Positions 37,462-46,338 of a stretch of DNA of 64,000 bases are shown in pieces. The position numbers and the translations under genes were made by a program. Source of the DNA: Streptomyces violaceoruber (GTDB lineage Bacteria > Actinomycetota > Actinomycetes > Streptomycetales > Streptomycetaceae); the NCBI GenBank assembly GCA_000720805.1, contig JODI01000036.1, positions 34,558 to 98,557 of the forward strand, written 5' to 3'. Position 1 is the stretch's first letter. Each line of letters opens with the position of its first letter. Below the pieces are notes generated by a model that saw nothing but the letters and a program-made list of their open reading frames with translations, made no database searches and was not told the DNA's origin.

Positions 37462-39852
37462 GTGAACACCGAGCGACCCGACAACGACGACGCCGACGCC
37501 GGCCGCTCCGTGGAGGAGCGGGGCGCCGGTGGCTCGGCCGAGGAACCGGGCGCGGCGGGGAGGAAGGGCGCTTCGGGGGGATCGGGTGCCGCCTCCGCCG
37601 GGACTTCCGGCGACGAGCGGGGACCCAGCGCCGGGGAGGCTTCCGGTACGGGGGCCGGCGCGGCGTCCGGCGCGGCTGAGGTCTCCGACGCGGGGAAGGC
37701 CGACGGCGAGGCGGCGTCCGGCGACGAGGCGGTCTCCTCCGCCGTGAGCAACGGTTCCGGCACCTCCGACACGGACGCCCGTGCCGGTGCGGAGGCAGCG
37801 GCCGACGACGAACGAGGGGTAGCTGCCGCACCCGAGGCGGCCACGGGCCCATCCTCCGCCGCCGCTCAGCAGGCCGCCGCGGACGAAGGCCCCGCCACCA
37901 CCGGGGTCGACGCCACCCGAGGCCCCGGGGACGCTCCCGAGGCGGACGCCCACCCCGGGCCCGACGCCGAAGAAGGACCCGACACCGCCCACGAACGACC
38001 CACTGCCGCGACCGAGGCCCCCGCCGACGAACGACCCGCAGCCGCCTCCGAGGCCGGCGCCCACCCCGGCCACGCCACCCCCGGGCCCGACGCCGAAGAA
38101 GGACCCGACACCGCCGACGAACGACCCACTGCCGCCACAGAGGCCGCCGCCCACGAACGACCCGCAGCCGCCTCCGAGGCCGGCGCCCACCCCGGCCACG
38201 CCATGCCCGGGCCCGACGCCGAAGAAGGACCCGGCACCGCCCCCGAACGACCCACTGCCGCCACAGAGGCCACCGCGCAAGGGTCGTCCACCGCCCTCGG
38301 GCCGTCCGCTTCCCAGGCTCCGGCCGCCCCTCCCGGCACTGAGATCCGTCGGGGCGAGCACGGCCAGGAGCACGGCGGCCATAGGACGCGGCGCCGTTCT
38401 CCCGCCGTCGTCGTCTCCGTCGCCGCCGCTGTGCTGGTCGTCGGGGGCGGTGGGGCGTACTTCGCGACGACCGCCGCCGAAGGGTCCGCGGGGTCGGACG
38501 GGCGTGCGACGTCCGAGGCGTCCGGAACTCCTGGCGGCGGCACTCCCCCGCCGCTCGCCCTGGACGGCTATTCCCAGGGCGGCGGTACGAACGGCATCGC
38601 GCCCGGTGAGCCCAACCCCTACGGCGTGACGTACCGCGCCGCCGGCGCGCTCCCGGACGGACCGGAGTCCGCGCCCGTGTACCGGACCGGGGGCCGGGTG
38701 ACCAAGGAGGAGGCGGCCCGCCTGGCCGAGGCGCTCGGGATCGACGGGACGCCCGTCGCCTCGGGAGACGCGTGGACGGTCGGGGCGGGGGACGGTACGG
38801 GGCCGAGCCTCCGGGTGGCCGTGCGGGCGCCCGGCAACTGGACCTTCCACCGCTACTCCCCCGGTACGGACAACTGCCAGAGCCAGACCGTGTGCGCCAA
38901 GGCCCCCGCCGACCCGGGCGGCGACCCGGTGAGCGAGGCGGTGGCGAGGAAGGCGGCCGCGCCGGTGCTGAAGGCGGTGGGTCAGGACGACACGAAGGTG
39001 GACGCGGGCCGGACCCTGGGCGCCCAGCGGATCGTGAACGCCGACCCGGTGATCGGCGACCTGCCCACGTACGGCTGGACGACCGACGTGATCGTCGACG
39101 CGCAGGGCCAGGTGGTGAGCGGGAACGGTCAGTCGAAGGCGCCGGTGAAGGGTGACACGTATCCCGTGCTGGGCGCTGAGGAGACGCTGGCGCTGCTGAA
39201 CGCGGCGCCGGGGACCGGCCACCGCATGGGCATCGGAGGCTGCGCCACCCCCGTCCCCCTGAAGGACCGGCTGGAGGCGCCCTGCGGGTCGCAGGGTTCG
39301 AAGGGTTCCGCGACCGCCGCCCCGGCGAAGGAGACGCTGACCGTCGAGAAGGCCGTGTTCGGGCTGGCCTCGCACACGGTGGCCGGGCGGCCCGCGCTGG
39401 TGCCGTCCTGGCTGTTCGACGTGCGGGCGGCCGGCGCCGAGGACGACTTCACGGTGACGTATCCGGCCGTCGACCCGCGGTACCTCGCCTCACCGTCCAC
39501 GCGCCCGACCGAGCCGGGAGACCGGCCGACGGCGGCTCCGGCCCCGCGGGACGTCCACGTGGACGGCTACACGGCCGCGGGCCGGGAGCTGACCGTGAGC
39601 TTCACGGGCGGGATGTGCGCCGACTACAGGGTGACCGCCGACGAGAGCGGGGACAAGGTGACCGTGAAGGTGACCGAGACCCGGTGGCCGGACAAGGTCT
39701 GCATCCTGATCGCCAAGGTGTACGAGAAGACCGTGCGGTTGGACGGGCCGCTCGGTGACCGGACGGTCGTGGGCTCGGACGGCAAGCAGGTCCCGCTGGA
39801 GAAGCCGGGGGCGCGACTGCCTCGGACGCCGGAGACATCAGGGGCGCGGTAG
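37462..39852 (+). CDS. Large repeat-bearing single-pass membrane protein
   Basis: A 796-aa protein of unknown function. Residues 1-305 are low-complexity (Ala, Glu, Asp, Pro, Gly) and include about 2.5 copies of a 42-residue repeat. One transmembrane helix follows (about 322-345, AVVVSVAAAVLVVGGGGAYF). The C-terminal 450 residues form an extracytoplasmic region with paired Cys (DNCQSQTVC, GGCATPV, MCADYRV) and Ser/Thr/Gly-rich linkers. The GTG is chosen for its AAGGAG upstream. The topology suggests a cell-surface or envelope-sensing role; nothing more specific is supported. Confidence 0.8.
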   Translation: MNTERPDNDDADAGRSVEERGAGGSAEEPGAAGRKGASGGSGAASAGTSGDERGPSAGEASGTGAGAASGAAEVSDAGKADGEAASGDEAVSSAVSNGSGTSDTDARAGAEAAADDERGVAAAPEAATGPSSAAAQQAAADEGPATTGVDATRGPGDAPEADAHPGPDAEEGPDTAHERPTAATEAPADERPAAASEAGAHPGHATPGPDAEEGPDTADERPTAATEAAAHERPAAASEAGAHPGHAMPGPDAEEGPGTAPERPTAATEATAQGSSTALGPSASQAPAAPPGTEIRRGEHGQEHGGHRTRRRSPAVVVSVAAAVLVVGGGGAYFATTAAEGSAGSDGRATSEASGTPGGGTPPPLALDGYSQGGGTNGIAPGEPNPYGVTYRAAGALPDGPESAPVYRTGGRVTKEEAARLAEALGIDGTPVASGDAWTVGAGDGTGPSLRVAVRAPGNWTFHRYSPGTDNCQSQTVCAKAPADPGGDPVSEAVARKAAAPVLKAVGQDDTKVDAGRTLGAQRIVNADPVIGDLPTYGWTTDVIVDAQGQVVSGNGQSKAPVKGDTYPVLGAEETLALLNAAPGTGHRMGIGGCATPVPLKDRLEAPCGSQGSKGSATAAPAKETLTVEKAVFGLASHTVAGRPALVPSWLFDVRAAGAEDDFTVTYPAVDPRYLASPSTRPTEPGDRPTAAPAPRDVHVDGYTAAGRELTVSFTGGMCADYRVTADESGDKVTVKVTETRWPDKVCILIAKVYEKTVRLDGPLGDRTVVGSDGKQVPLEKPGARLPRTPETSGAR
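37953..38290 (+). repeat. 126-bp in-frame tandem repeat (about 2.5 copies)
   Basis: The sequence cccgggcccgacgccgaaga recurs at about 37956, 38082 and 38208, a period of 126 bp (42 codons). Each unit encodes a PGPDAEEGPDTA...ERPTAATEA module. Copies differ by only a few bases, which suggests recent expansion or ongoing homogenisation. Confidence 0.82.
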
Positions 39853-39908
39853 CCCATCGAGACGTCCGGGGCGGGACGTGACGCGACGGCCCCGTCCCGG
39901 ACACGCGC

Positions 39909-39945
39909 GAAGGCGGCGACCCTGTCGGAGGGGGTCGCCGCCTTC
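39909..39945. terminator. Bidirectional terminator between the membrane-protein gene and erpA
   Basis: A 14-bp stem (gaaggcggcgaccc at 39909-39922 with gggtcgccgccttc at 39932-39945) and a 9-nt loop lie between two convergent genes, so it can serve both strands. Confidence 0.75.
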
Positions 39946-39981
39946 TCTGCTCGGCTGCCGGAGGTTCGGCTGCCGGACCTA

Positions 39982-40338
39982 CTAGCTGAAGGAGTCGCCG
40001 CAGGCGCAGGAGCCGGTCGCGTTCGGGTTGTCGATCGTGAAGCCCTGCTTCTCGATGGTGTCGACGAAGTCGATGGACGCGCCGCCCAGGTAGGGGGCGC
40101 TCATGCGGTCGGTGACGACCTTCACGCCGCCGAAGTCCTTGACCACGTCGCCGTCGAGGGACCGCTCGTCGAAGAAGAGCTGGTAGCGCAGGCCGGAGCA
40201 GCCGCCGGGCTGAACGGCGACGCGCAGCGCCAGATCGTCACGGCCTTCCTGGTCGAGCAGGGCCTTGACCTTCGCCGCGGCGGCGTCGGACAGGATGATG
40301 CCGTCGGTGACGGTGCTGGTCTCGTCCGATACGGACAT
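39982..40338 (-). CDS. erpA: Iron-sulfur cluster insertion protein (ErpA/HesB type)
   Basis: A 118-aa A-type carrier that delivers Fe-S clusters to apoproteins. The three cluster-binding Cys are present, one in GGCSGLRY and two in the C-terminal GSCACGDS. The fold begins with the usual LSDAAAAKVKALL helix. The ATG has GGGAGA upstream. It is divergent from nadA, whose quinolinate synthase product itself needs a [4Fe-4S] cluster, a sensible pairing though not proof of linked function. Confidence 0.93.
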   Translation of the reverse strand: MSVSDETSTVTDGIILSDAAAAKVKALLDQEGRDDLALRVAVQPGGCSGLRYQLFFDERSLDGDVVKDFGGVKVVTDRMSAPYLGGASIDFVDTIEKQGFTIDNPNATGSCACGDSFS

Positions 40339-40554
40339 CTACATCTCTCCCGGGTTGTACGGAGACTGCTTGCCGACGGTTACAACCGACGGGGCCGCGG
40401 ATTCATTCCGGGCCGAGGATTTTGAGTTCCCTGGTTGGTGCTGTCACGGGTCGCGGGTTTCCTCTTCCCGTCATTCATGCTCGCACACCCGCGCCGAAGC
40501 GAACAGCGACCACCTGAGCCGGCCTCGCGACGGCTTCGGGATTCACGTCACATC

Positions 40555-40607
40555 GACGTTATGACCATCGTCAAAGTGACATGAAGCGGGTTATGATAGA
40601 TAACGTC
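40555..40607. promoter_or_regulatory. nadA promoter with flanking inverted repeat
   Basis: An AT-rich island holds a -10-like TATGAT (40592-40597), flanked by inverted arms gacgttat (40555-40562) and ataacgtc (40600-40607); gttatga also recurs directly. No good -35 is seen. The arrangement suggests a regulated nadA promoter; the regulator is not identified. The rest of the 300-bp gap to erpA holds no gene. Confidence 0.4.
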
Positions 40608-40638
40608 AGTTCGACGAAAAGTAGAAAGGGTGCGTGTC

Positions 40639-41823
40639 GTGACCACCGCCCAGACCCCGGAGCTCGACGTACAGCCGACTCCTCTCGCCCTGCTGCTCCT
40701 CGGCCGTGAGGCCGACCCGAGGAGCGAGCGCGGTGTCGAATGCCCAGGTGACCTGCCCTCTCCCTCCGACCCGAACCTGGTCGAGCGCGCCCGTGCGGCC
40801 AAGGAGAAGCTCGGTGACAAGGTGTTCGTCCTCGGCCACCACTACCAGCGCGACGAGGTCATCCAGTTCGCCGACGTCACGGGTGACTCGTTCAAGCTGG
40901 CCCGGGACGCGGCCGCGCGCCCGGAGGCCGAGTACATCGTGTTCTGCGGTGTGCACTTCATGGCGGAGTCCGCGGACATCCTGACCTCCGACGACCAGAA
41001 GGTCGTCCTGCCCGACCTCGCCGCCGGCTGCTCGATGGCCGACATGGCGACGGCCGAGCAGGTCGCCGAGTGCTGGGACGTGCTCACCGAGGCCGGCATA
41101 GCCGAGCAGGTCGTGCCCGTGTCGTACATGAACTCCTCCGCGGACATCAAGGCGTTCACCGGCAAGCACGGCGGCACCATCTGCACGTCCTCGAACGCCC
41201 AGCGGGCCCTGGAGTGGGCCTTCGAACAAGGCGAGAAGGTGCTGTTCCTGCCCGACCAGCACCTCGGCCGCAACACCGCGGTGCGGGACATGGGGATGAC
41301 GCTGGAGGACTGCGTCCTCTACAACCCGCACAAGCCGAACGGCGGCCTGACCGCCGACCAGCTGCGGGACGCGAAGATGATCCTGTGGCGCGGGCACTGC
41401 TCGGTGCACGGCCGCTTCAGCGTGGAGTCGGTGGAGGACGTCCGCGCCCGCATCCCCGGCGTGAACGTGCTGGTCCACCCGGAGTGCAAGCACGAGGTCG
41501 TCGCGGCGGCGGACTACGTCGGCTCGACGGAGTACATCATCAAGGCGCTGGAGGCGGCGCCGGCCGGCTCGAAGTGGGCCATCGGGACCGAGCTGAATCT
41601 CGTACGACGGCTGGCGAACCGTTTCGCGCCCGAGGGCAAGGAGATCGTCTTCCTCGACAAGACGGTCTGCTTCTGCTCGACGATGAACCGCATCGACCTC
41701 CCCCACCTGGTGTGGACCCTGGAGTCCCTCGCCGAGGGCAACCTGGTCAACCGCATCGAGGTCGACAAGGAGACCGAGGCGTTCGCGAAGCTGGCGTTGG
41801 AGCGGATGCTCGCACTGCCGTAG
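40639..41823 (+). CDS. nadA: Quinolinate synthase
   Basis: Condenses iminoaspartate with dihydroxyacetone phosphate to quinolinate, first committed part of NAD synthesis. The 394-aa protein has VLGHHYQRDEV, the FCGVHFMAES segment, the MNSSADIKAF block and the cluster-ligand Cys in HPECKHEV and CFCSTMNR. The GTG at 40639 has AAAGGG 8 nt upstream. nadB and nadC are not in the 140 bp downstream, where a pectate lyase gene follows. Confidence 0.95.
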   Translation: MTTAQTPELDVQPTPLALLLLGREADPRSERGVECPGDLPSPSDPNLVERARAAKEKLGDKVFVLGHHYQRDEVIQFADVTGDSFKLARDAAARPEAEYIVFCGVHFMAESADILTSDDQKVVLPDLAAGCSMADMATAEQVAECWDVLTEAGIAEQVVPVSYMNSSADIKAFTGKHGGTICTSSNAQRALEWAFEQGEKVLFLPDQHLGRNTAVRDMGMTLEDCVLYNPHKPNGGLTADQLRDAKMILWRGHCSVHGRFSVESVEDVRARIPGVNVLVHPECKHEVVAAADYVGSTEYIIKALEAAPAGSKWAIGTELNLVRRLANRFAPEGKEIVFLDKTVCFCSTMNRIDLPHLVWTLESLAEGNLVNRIEVDKETEAFAKLALERMLALP

Positions 41824-41965
41824 CCGGCACATGCTCACGGCGGGGCGGGCGCCAAGCGCCCGTCGCCGCCGGGCCCGGATTTTGCCAACGATTTCCGGCC
41901 ACCACGGCAACCTCCGTGTCCTCGGTGGCGACACGGGAGGAAACCGGGCCTGCAGAGGGAACCAC

Positions 41966-43006
41966 GTGAGCAAGAGAACAGCCGCCCCGCGCCACCGGCG
42001 GGGCGTATCGACCGGTCGCCGCCGGCCTGTCCTGGTCGCAGTGCTGGCCACCGTGCTGACCGGAGGGGTGGTGCTCGGCGCGGCCCTGTTGTCGCGCCCT
42101 GGTGCCACCCCGGTCGACAGGGCGTCCGCCCCGTCGCCGACGACGTACCGCGCGCACCCGTCGCCCACCGCGGCCGCGTCGGCGTCGCCGTCCGCGTCGC
42201 CGTCGCCGTCGGTCTCCGCCTCCCCGTCGGTCTCCACGTCGCCGTCGAAGCCGGCGAAGAAGCGGACCCCGGTCGCGGTGAAGGCCTCCGCCCGGACCAT
42301 CCCCCGCACCTCGTACGCCGCCTGGCCCACCGCCATCGGCGAACGCGCGGTGACCGCGACCATCGAGGTCTCCGGCACCTTCGACGGCGGACTGAAGCGC
42401 TTCCGCGGCTCCGGCAGCCTGGGCACCGACGGCCAGTCCGAGGACCAGGGCCCCCTGTTCGAACTCGCCGACGGTGCCGTGCTGGAGAACGTCGTCCTGG
42501 GCGACCCGGCCGCCGACGGCGTGCACTGCCTGGGCAGCTGCACCCTGCGCAACGTGTGGTGGGAGGACGTCGGCGAGGACGCGGCCACCTTCAAGGGCAC
42601 GTCCGCCTCGGCCACGTACCTGGTCGACGGGGGCGGTGCGCGCAACGCGGACGACAAGGTCTTCCAGCACAACGGCGCCGGCACGCTGACCATCAGGAAC
42701 TTCCAGGTGGCCGCCTTCGGCAAGCTCTACCGCTCATGCGGCAACTGCGACACCCAGTACGAGCGCCACGTCGTGATCAGCGGCGTGCGGGCGACGGGCC
42801 CCGGCAAGGTGCTGGCCGGCGTCAACGCCAACTACGGGGACACGGCCGTCATCTCGGGTGTGACGCTCACGGGCGGCGACAGCCGGGACATCACCGTGTG
42901 CGAACGCTTCCGGGGCAACAGCAGCGGCGCGGAACCGACCGAACTGGGCAGCGGCCCCGACGGCACGAACTGCCGCTACAGCGCCTCGGCCGTCACCTAC
43001 CGCTGA
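41966..43006 (+). CDS. Secreted pectate lyase (PL3 family)
   Basis: A 346-aa exported enzyme. N-terminal positively charged region and signal/anchor helix (about residues 20-43), then a Pro/Ser/Ala-rich linker (about 55-95), then a parallel beta-helix catalytic domain. That domain holds the PL3 segments VLENVVLGDPAADGVHC, WWEDVGEDAATFKG and DDKVFQHNGAG, with the acidic calcium-binding residues. It cleaves pectate by beta-elimination. The GTG has GAGGGA 5 nt upstream. It is convergent with the RND gene across a terminator. Confidence 0.9.
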   Translation: MSKRTAAPRHRRGVSTGRRRPVLVAVLATVLTGGVVLGAALLSRPGATPVDRASAPSPTTYRAHPSPTAAASASPSASPSPSVSASPSVSTSPSKPAKKRTPVAVKASARTIPRTSYAAWPTAIGERAVTATIEVSGTFDGGLKRFRGSGSLGTDGQSEDQGPLFELADGAVLENVVLGDPAADGVHCLGSCTLRNVWWEDVGEDAATFKGTSASATYLVDGGGARNADDKVFQHNGAGTLTIRNFQVAAFGKLYRSCGNCDTQYERHVVISGVRATGPGKVLAGVNANYGDTAVISGVTLTGGDSRDITVCERFRGNSSGAEPTELGSGPDGTNCRYSASAVTYR

Positions 43007-43037
43007 TCCGCGCTCGAAAGCGCACGCACCGAACGAG

Positions 43038-43068
43038 GAGGGCCGGGTCTCGTCGAGACCCGGCCCTC
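43038..43068. terminator. Bidirectional terminator, pectate lyase / RND genes
   Basis: A near-perfect inverted repeat (gagggccgggtctcg, 43038-43052, with its complement at 43054-43068) lies between the two convergent stop codons. Confidence 0.85.
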
Positions 43069-43075
43069 GGTCAAC

Positions 43076-46000
43076 TCACACCCCGGCCGGCTCCGGTGCC
43101 TTCTCCGGTTCGGCGGCCTGCTTCTTCGCCGCCCGCTTCTTCGCCCGGCGCTCCTTGCGGAGCTCCAGCATCGCGTACAGCGTCGGGACGAGGAGCAGGG
43201 TGAGCAGGGTCGAGGTGATCAGGCCGCCGATCACGACCACCGCGAGCGGCTGGGCGATGAAGCCGCCCTCGCCGGTGACGCCCAGGGCCATCGGGAGCAG
43301 GGCGAAGATCGTGGCCAGGGCCGTCATCAGGATCGGGCGCAGCCGGTGGCGGCCGCCCTCGACGACCGCCTCGACGACGCCGTAGCCCTGCTTGCGGTAC
43401 TGGTTGATCAGGTCGATCAGCACGATCGCGTTGGTGACCACGATGCCGATGAGCATCAGCATGCCGATCATCGCGGGAACGCCCATCGGGGTGCCCGTCG
43501 CCACCAGCAGGCCGATCGCGCCGGTCGCTGCGAACGGGATGGAGACCAGCAGGATCAGCGGCTGGGACAGCGAGCGGAAGGTCGCCACCAGCAGCATGAA
43601 GACGATCGCGATCGCCGCGAGCATCGCCAGGCCGAGGTTCTTGAACGCGTCGTCCTGGTTCTGGGAGACCCCGCCGATCTCGGCCGTGGCGCCCGCCGGG
43701 AGCTTGAGCGAGTTGAGCTTCGACGTCAGGTCCGCGCTCACCGCGCCGGTGTTGTCGCCGGTCGGCTTCGCGGTGATGGTCGCGGCGCGCTGTCCGTCGA
43801 TACGGGTCATCGCGACCGGTCCGTCGACCAGCTTCACCGTGGCGATGTCACCGAGCTTCACGGGGCCCAGCCGCAGGTTCCTCAGCTCGTCCAGCGTGCG
43901 GGCCGGCTTCGCGGACTTGATCACGACGTCCCGCTCGGTGTCGTCGAGGATCGCCTTGGCCGCGGTGGTGCCGCGAACGGCCTCGCCGACGGCCGCGCCG
44001 AGGGTCTGGTCGTTGAAACCGGCCGCCGCCGCCTTGGAGTCGGCCCTGACCGAGATGCGCGGGACGCTCTGCGAGAGGTCGCTGGTGACGTCCGTGACGT
44101 CGTCCAGGCCGGCCACGCTCTTGCGGACCTGCTCGGCGGCCCGGCGCAGGACGTTCCCGTCGGCGGCCTTGACGACCACGCTCAGGTCCTGGCTGCCGAA
44201 GCCGTCGCCGGCGGAGACGGTGGTGGTGCCGATGCCGGACAGCTTGTGCAGTCCGTCCTCGATGCTGTCCTGGACGTCGTCGTAGGACGCCGAGTCGTCC
44301 AGCATCACCTGGTACGACGCCTGGTTGGTGTCCGTGCCGCCGCCGAAGGCCGCCATGAACCCGGAGGAGCCGATGGTGACCTGGTAGTCCTTGACGCCCT
44401 TGGTGTCGCCGAGCAGCTTCTCGACCTTCTTCGCCTGCTGGTCGGTCGCCGCCAGGCTGGTGCCGGGCTTCAGCTCCTGCTTGACGGTGAGGACTTCCTG
44501 CTCGCCCTGGTCGAAGAAGTTGGTCTTGAGCAGCGGGGCCATGCCGAAGGTGCCGACGAGGATGACGCCCGCGATCGCCAGGCTCGTCAGACGGCGCCGG
44601 GTGGCGAACCGCAGGACGGGGACGTACAGGCGCTGGAGCCTGCTCCTCGCCTCCTTCTCCTCGGCCCTGCGGCGGGCCTCCTCGGCGTCCTCGGGGGTGC
44701 CCTTCGGGGCGCGCAGGAACCAGTACGACAGGACCGGGACGACCGTCAGGGAGACCAGGAGCGACGCCAGCAGGGCCGCCGTCACCGTCAGGCTGAACGA
44801 GCCGAACAGCTCGCCCACCATGCCTCCGACCAGGCCGATCGGCAGGAAGACGGCGACCGTGGTGAGGGTCGAGGAGGTGACCGCGCCGGCCACCTCGCGG
44901 ACCGCGCTGAGGATCGCCGACTGGCGCTCCTCGCCGTAGCCGAGGTGCCGCTTGATGTTCTCCAGGACCACGATCGAGTCGTCCACGACCCGGCCGATGG
45001 CGATGGTCAGCGCGCCCAGCGTGAGCATGTTCAGGGACAGGTCACGGGTCCACAGCACGATCAGGGCGAGGACCACGGACAGCGGGATGCTGACCGCGGT
45101 GACCAGCGTCGAGCGGATCGACGCCAGGAAGACCAGAATGACCAGGACCGCGAAGAGCAGTCCGAGGGCGCCCTCGGTGGTCAGGCCCTCGATGGCCTTG
45201 GAGACCGCCGGGCCCTGGTCGCTGACGACGGTGACGCCGACGCCGGAACCGAGGTCCTTGCGCAGGCCGGGCAGCTTGTCCTCGACCGCGTTCGAGATGG
45301 CGACCGCGCTGCCGTCGTGGTCCATGGTGACCATGACCGCGAGGCTGGGCCGGCCGTCGGTGCGGGTGATGGAGTCGGCGGTGGCCTCCTGCTGCTCGAC
45401 CGTCGCCACGTCACCGAGGCGCACGGGCTTCTTCACGCCCTGACCGGTGACCATCAGGTCCTGGATCTGGCGCAGCGAGGTGAAGCCGCCGCCGACCTGG
45501 ACGGTGCGGTTGCCGCCGTCCTCGTCGAAGGAGCCGGCCGGGACGGTCGCGCCGCCCGCCTGGAGCGCCTGGCTCAGGGCGGCGGTGGTCAGGCCCGCCT
45601 TCGCCAGCTTCGCGTCGTCGGGGGTGACGGTGACCTGCAGGTCCCGCACACCGTCGACGGTGACCTGGCCGACACCGTCGATGTCCTTCAGCGCCGGTAC
45701 GACGGTCCGGTCGAGCCGGTCGGACAGCGCCTGCTGGTCCTGGTCGGAGGTGACGGCGAGGACGACGGTCGGGATGTCGTCCGTCGACCCGGCGACGACC
45801 TGCGGGTCCACATCGTCCGGGAGCTGGGCGCGCGCCCGGTTGACGGCCTGCTGGACGTCGGCGACGAGCTGCGCGGTGTCGTTGCCGTACTCGAAGGACG
45901 CCATGATCACGGCGTTGCCCTCGCTCGCCGTGGAGGTGACGCCGGAGATGCCGTCGACGGCCTCCAGGTTGTCCTCGATGGGCTTGACGACCTGCTTCTC

Positions 46001-46180
46001 GACGACGTCGGGGGACGCGCCCTGGAAGGGCGCCACCACGGACACCACCGGCAGTTCGATGGTGGGCAGGAGCTGCTGCTTGAGCTGCGGGATCGCGATC
46101 GCGCCGAACGCGAGCGCGATGAGGGACATCAGGCCGATCAGGGCCCGTTGCGCGAGGCTGAACCTCGACAGCCAGGACAT
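43076..46180 (-). CDS. RND-family efflux permease
   Basis: A 1034-aa proton-driven transporter of the AcrB/MmpL-like RND superfamily, with the 12-helix, two-large-loop plan of the HAE group. The paired acidic residues of helix 4 are visible in IGRVVDDSIVVLEN. It ends in a basic Lys/Ala-rich tail. No membrane-fusion or outer-membrane partner gene is present, as expected in a Gram-positive. The ATG has AGAGAGA about 10 nt upstream. It is on the same strand as the two-component genes but separated by a hairpin. The substrate is unknown. Confidence 0.9.
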   Translation of the reverse strand: MSWLSRFSLAQRALIGLMSLIALAFGAIAIPQLKQQLLPTIELPVVSVVAPFQGASPDVVEKQVVKPIEDNLEAVDGISGVTSTASEGNAVIMASFEYGNDTAQLVADVQQAVNRARAQLPDDVDPQVVAGSTDDIPTVVLAVTSDQDQQALSDRLDRTVVPALKDIDGVGQVTVDGVRDLQVTVTPDDAKLAKAGLTTAALSQALQAGGATVPAGSFDEDGGNRTVQVGGGFTSLRQIQDLMVTGQGVKKPVRLGDVATVEQQEATADSITRTDGRPSLAVMVTMDHDGSAVAISNAVEDKLPGLRKDLGSGVGVTVVSDQGPAVSKAIEGLTTEGALGLLFAVLVILVFLASIRSTLVTAVSIPLSVVLALIVLWTRDLSLNMLTLGALTIAIGRVVDDSIVVLENIKRHLGYGEERQSAILSAVREVAGAVTSSTLTTVAVFLPIGLVGGMVGELFGSFSLTVTAALLASLLVSLTVVPVLSYWFLRAPKGTPEDAEEARRRAEEKEARSRLQRLYVPVLRFATRRRLTSLAIAGVILVGTFGMAPLLKTNFFDQGEQEVLTVKQELKPGTSLAATDQQAKKVEKLLGDTKGVKDYQVTIGSSGFMAAFGGGTDTNQASYQVMLDDSASYDDVQDSIEDGLHKLSGIGTTTVSAGDGFGSQDLSVVVKAADGNVLRRAAEQVRKSVAGLDDVTDVTSDLSQSVPRISVRADSKAAAAGFNDQTLGAAVGEAVRGTTAAKAILDDTERDVVIKSAKPARTLDELRNLRLGPVKLGDIATVKLVDGPVAMTRIDGQRAATITAKPTGDNTGAVSADLTSKLNSLKLPAGATAEIGGVSQNQDDAFKNLGLAMLAAIAIVFMLLVATFRSLSQPLILLVSIPFAATGAIGLLVATGTPMGVPAMIGMLMLIGIVVTNAIVLIDLINQYRKQGYGVVEAVVEGGRHRLRPILMTALATIFALLPMALGVTGEGGFIAQPLAVVVIGGLITSTLLTLLLVPTLYAMLELRKERRAKKRAAKKQAAEPEKAPEPAGV

Positions 46181-46217
46181 GGGTCAGGGATCTCTCTTCT
46201 GGAGCGGCAGAAGTGCA

Positions 46218-46245
46218 GGGGCGGGCACATGTGAGCGCCCGCCCC
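46218..46245 (-). terminator. Hairpin between the response regulator and RND permease genes
   Basis: Arms ggggcgggc (46218-46226) and gcccgcccc (46237-46245) form a perfect 9-bp stem, 94 bp past the regulator stop and 38 bp before the permease start. It may terminate the two-component transcript or act in the permease leader. Confidence 0.5.
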
Positions 46246-46338
46246 TACACCCTGAGCCATGAGGAGACGCTGACCGTAGCCCCCAGGTCCATTTCCTTAT
46301 CCGGCGCATACTCCGGGCGCAGTACGGCCGGGTCGAGC

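Noticed and set aside
37090..39375. Minus-strand open frame of about 760 codons opposite the repeat-bearing membrane protein
   Set aside because: It is a shadow of the plus-strand gene: codon bias fits the plus frame, and the translation is a low-complexity Gly/Arg run with no domain.
43346..46234. Plus-strand open frame of about 960 codons opposite the RND permease
   Set aside because: Antisense shadow rich in Arg, Gly, Asp and Val; the minus-strand frame is a complete RND protein.
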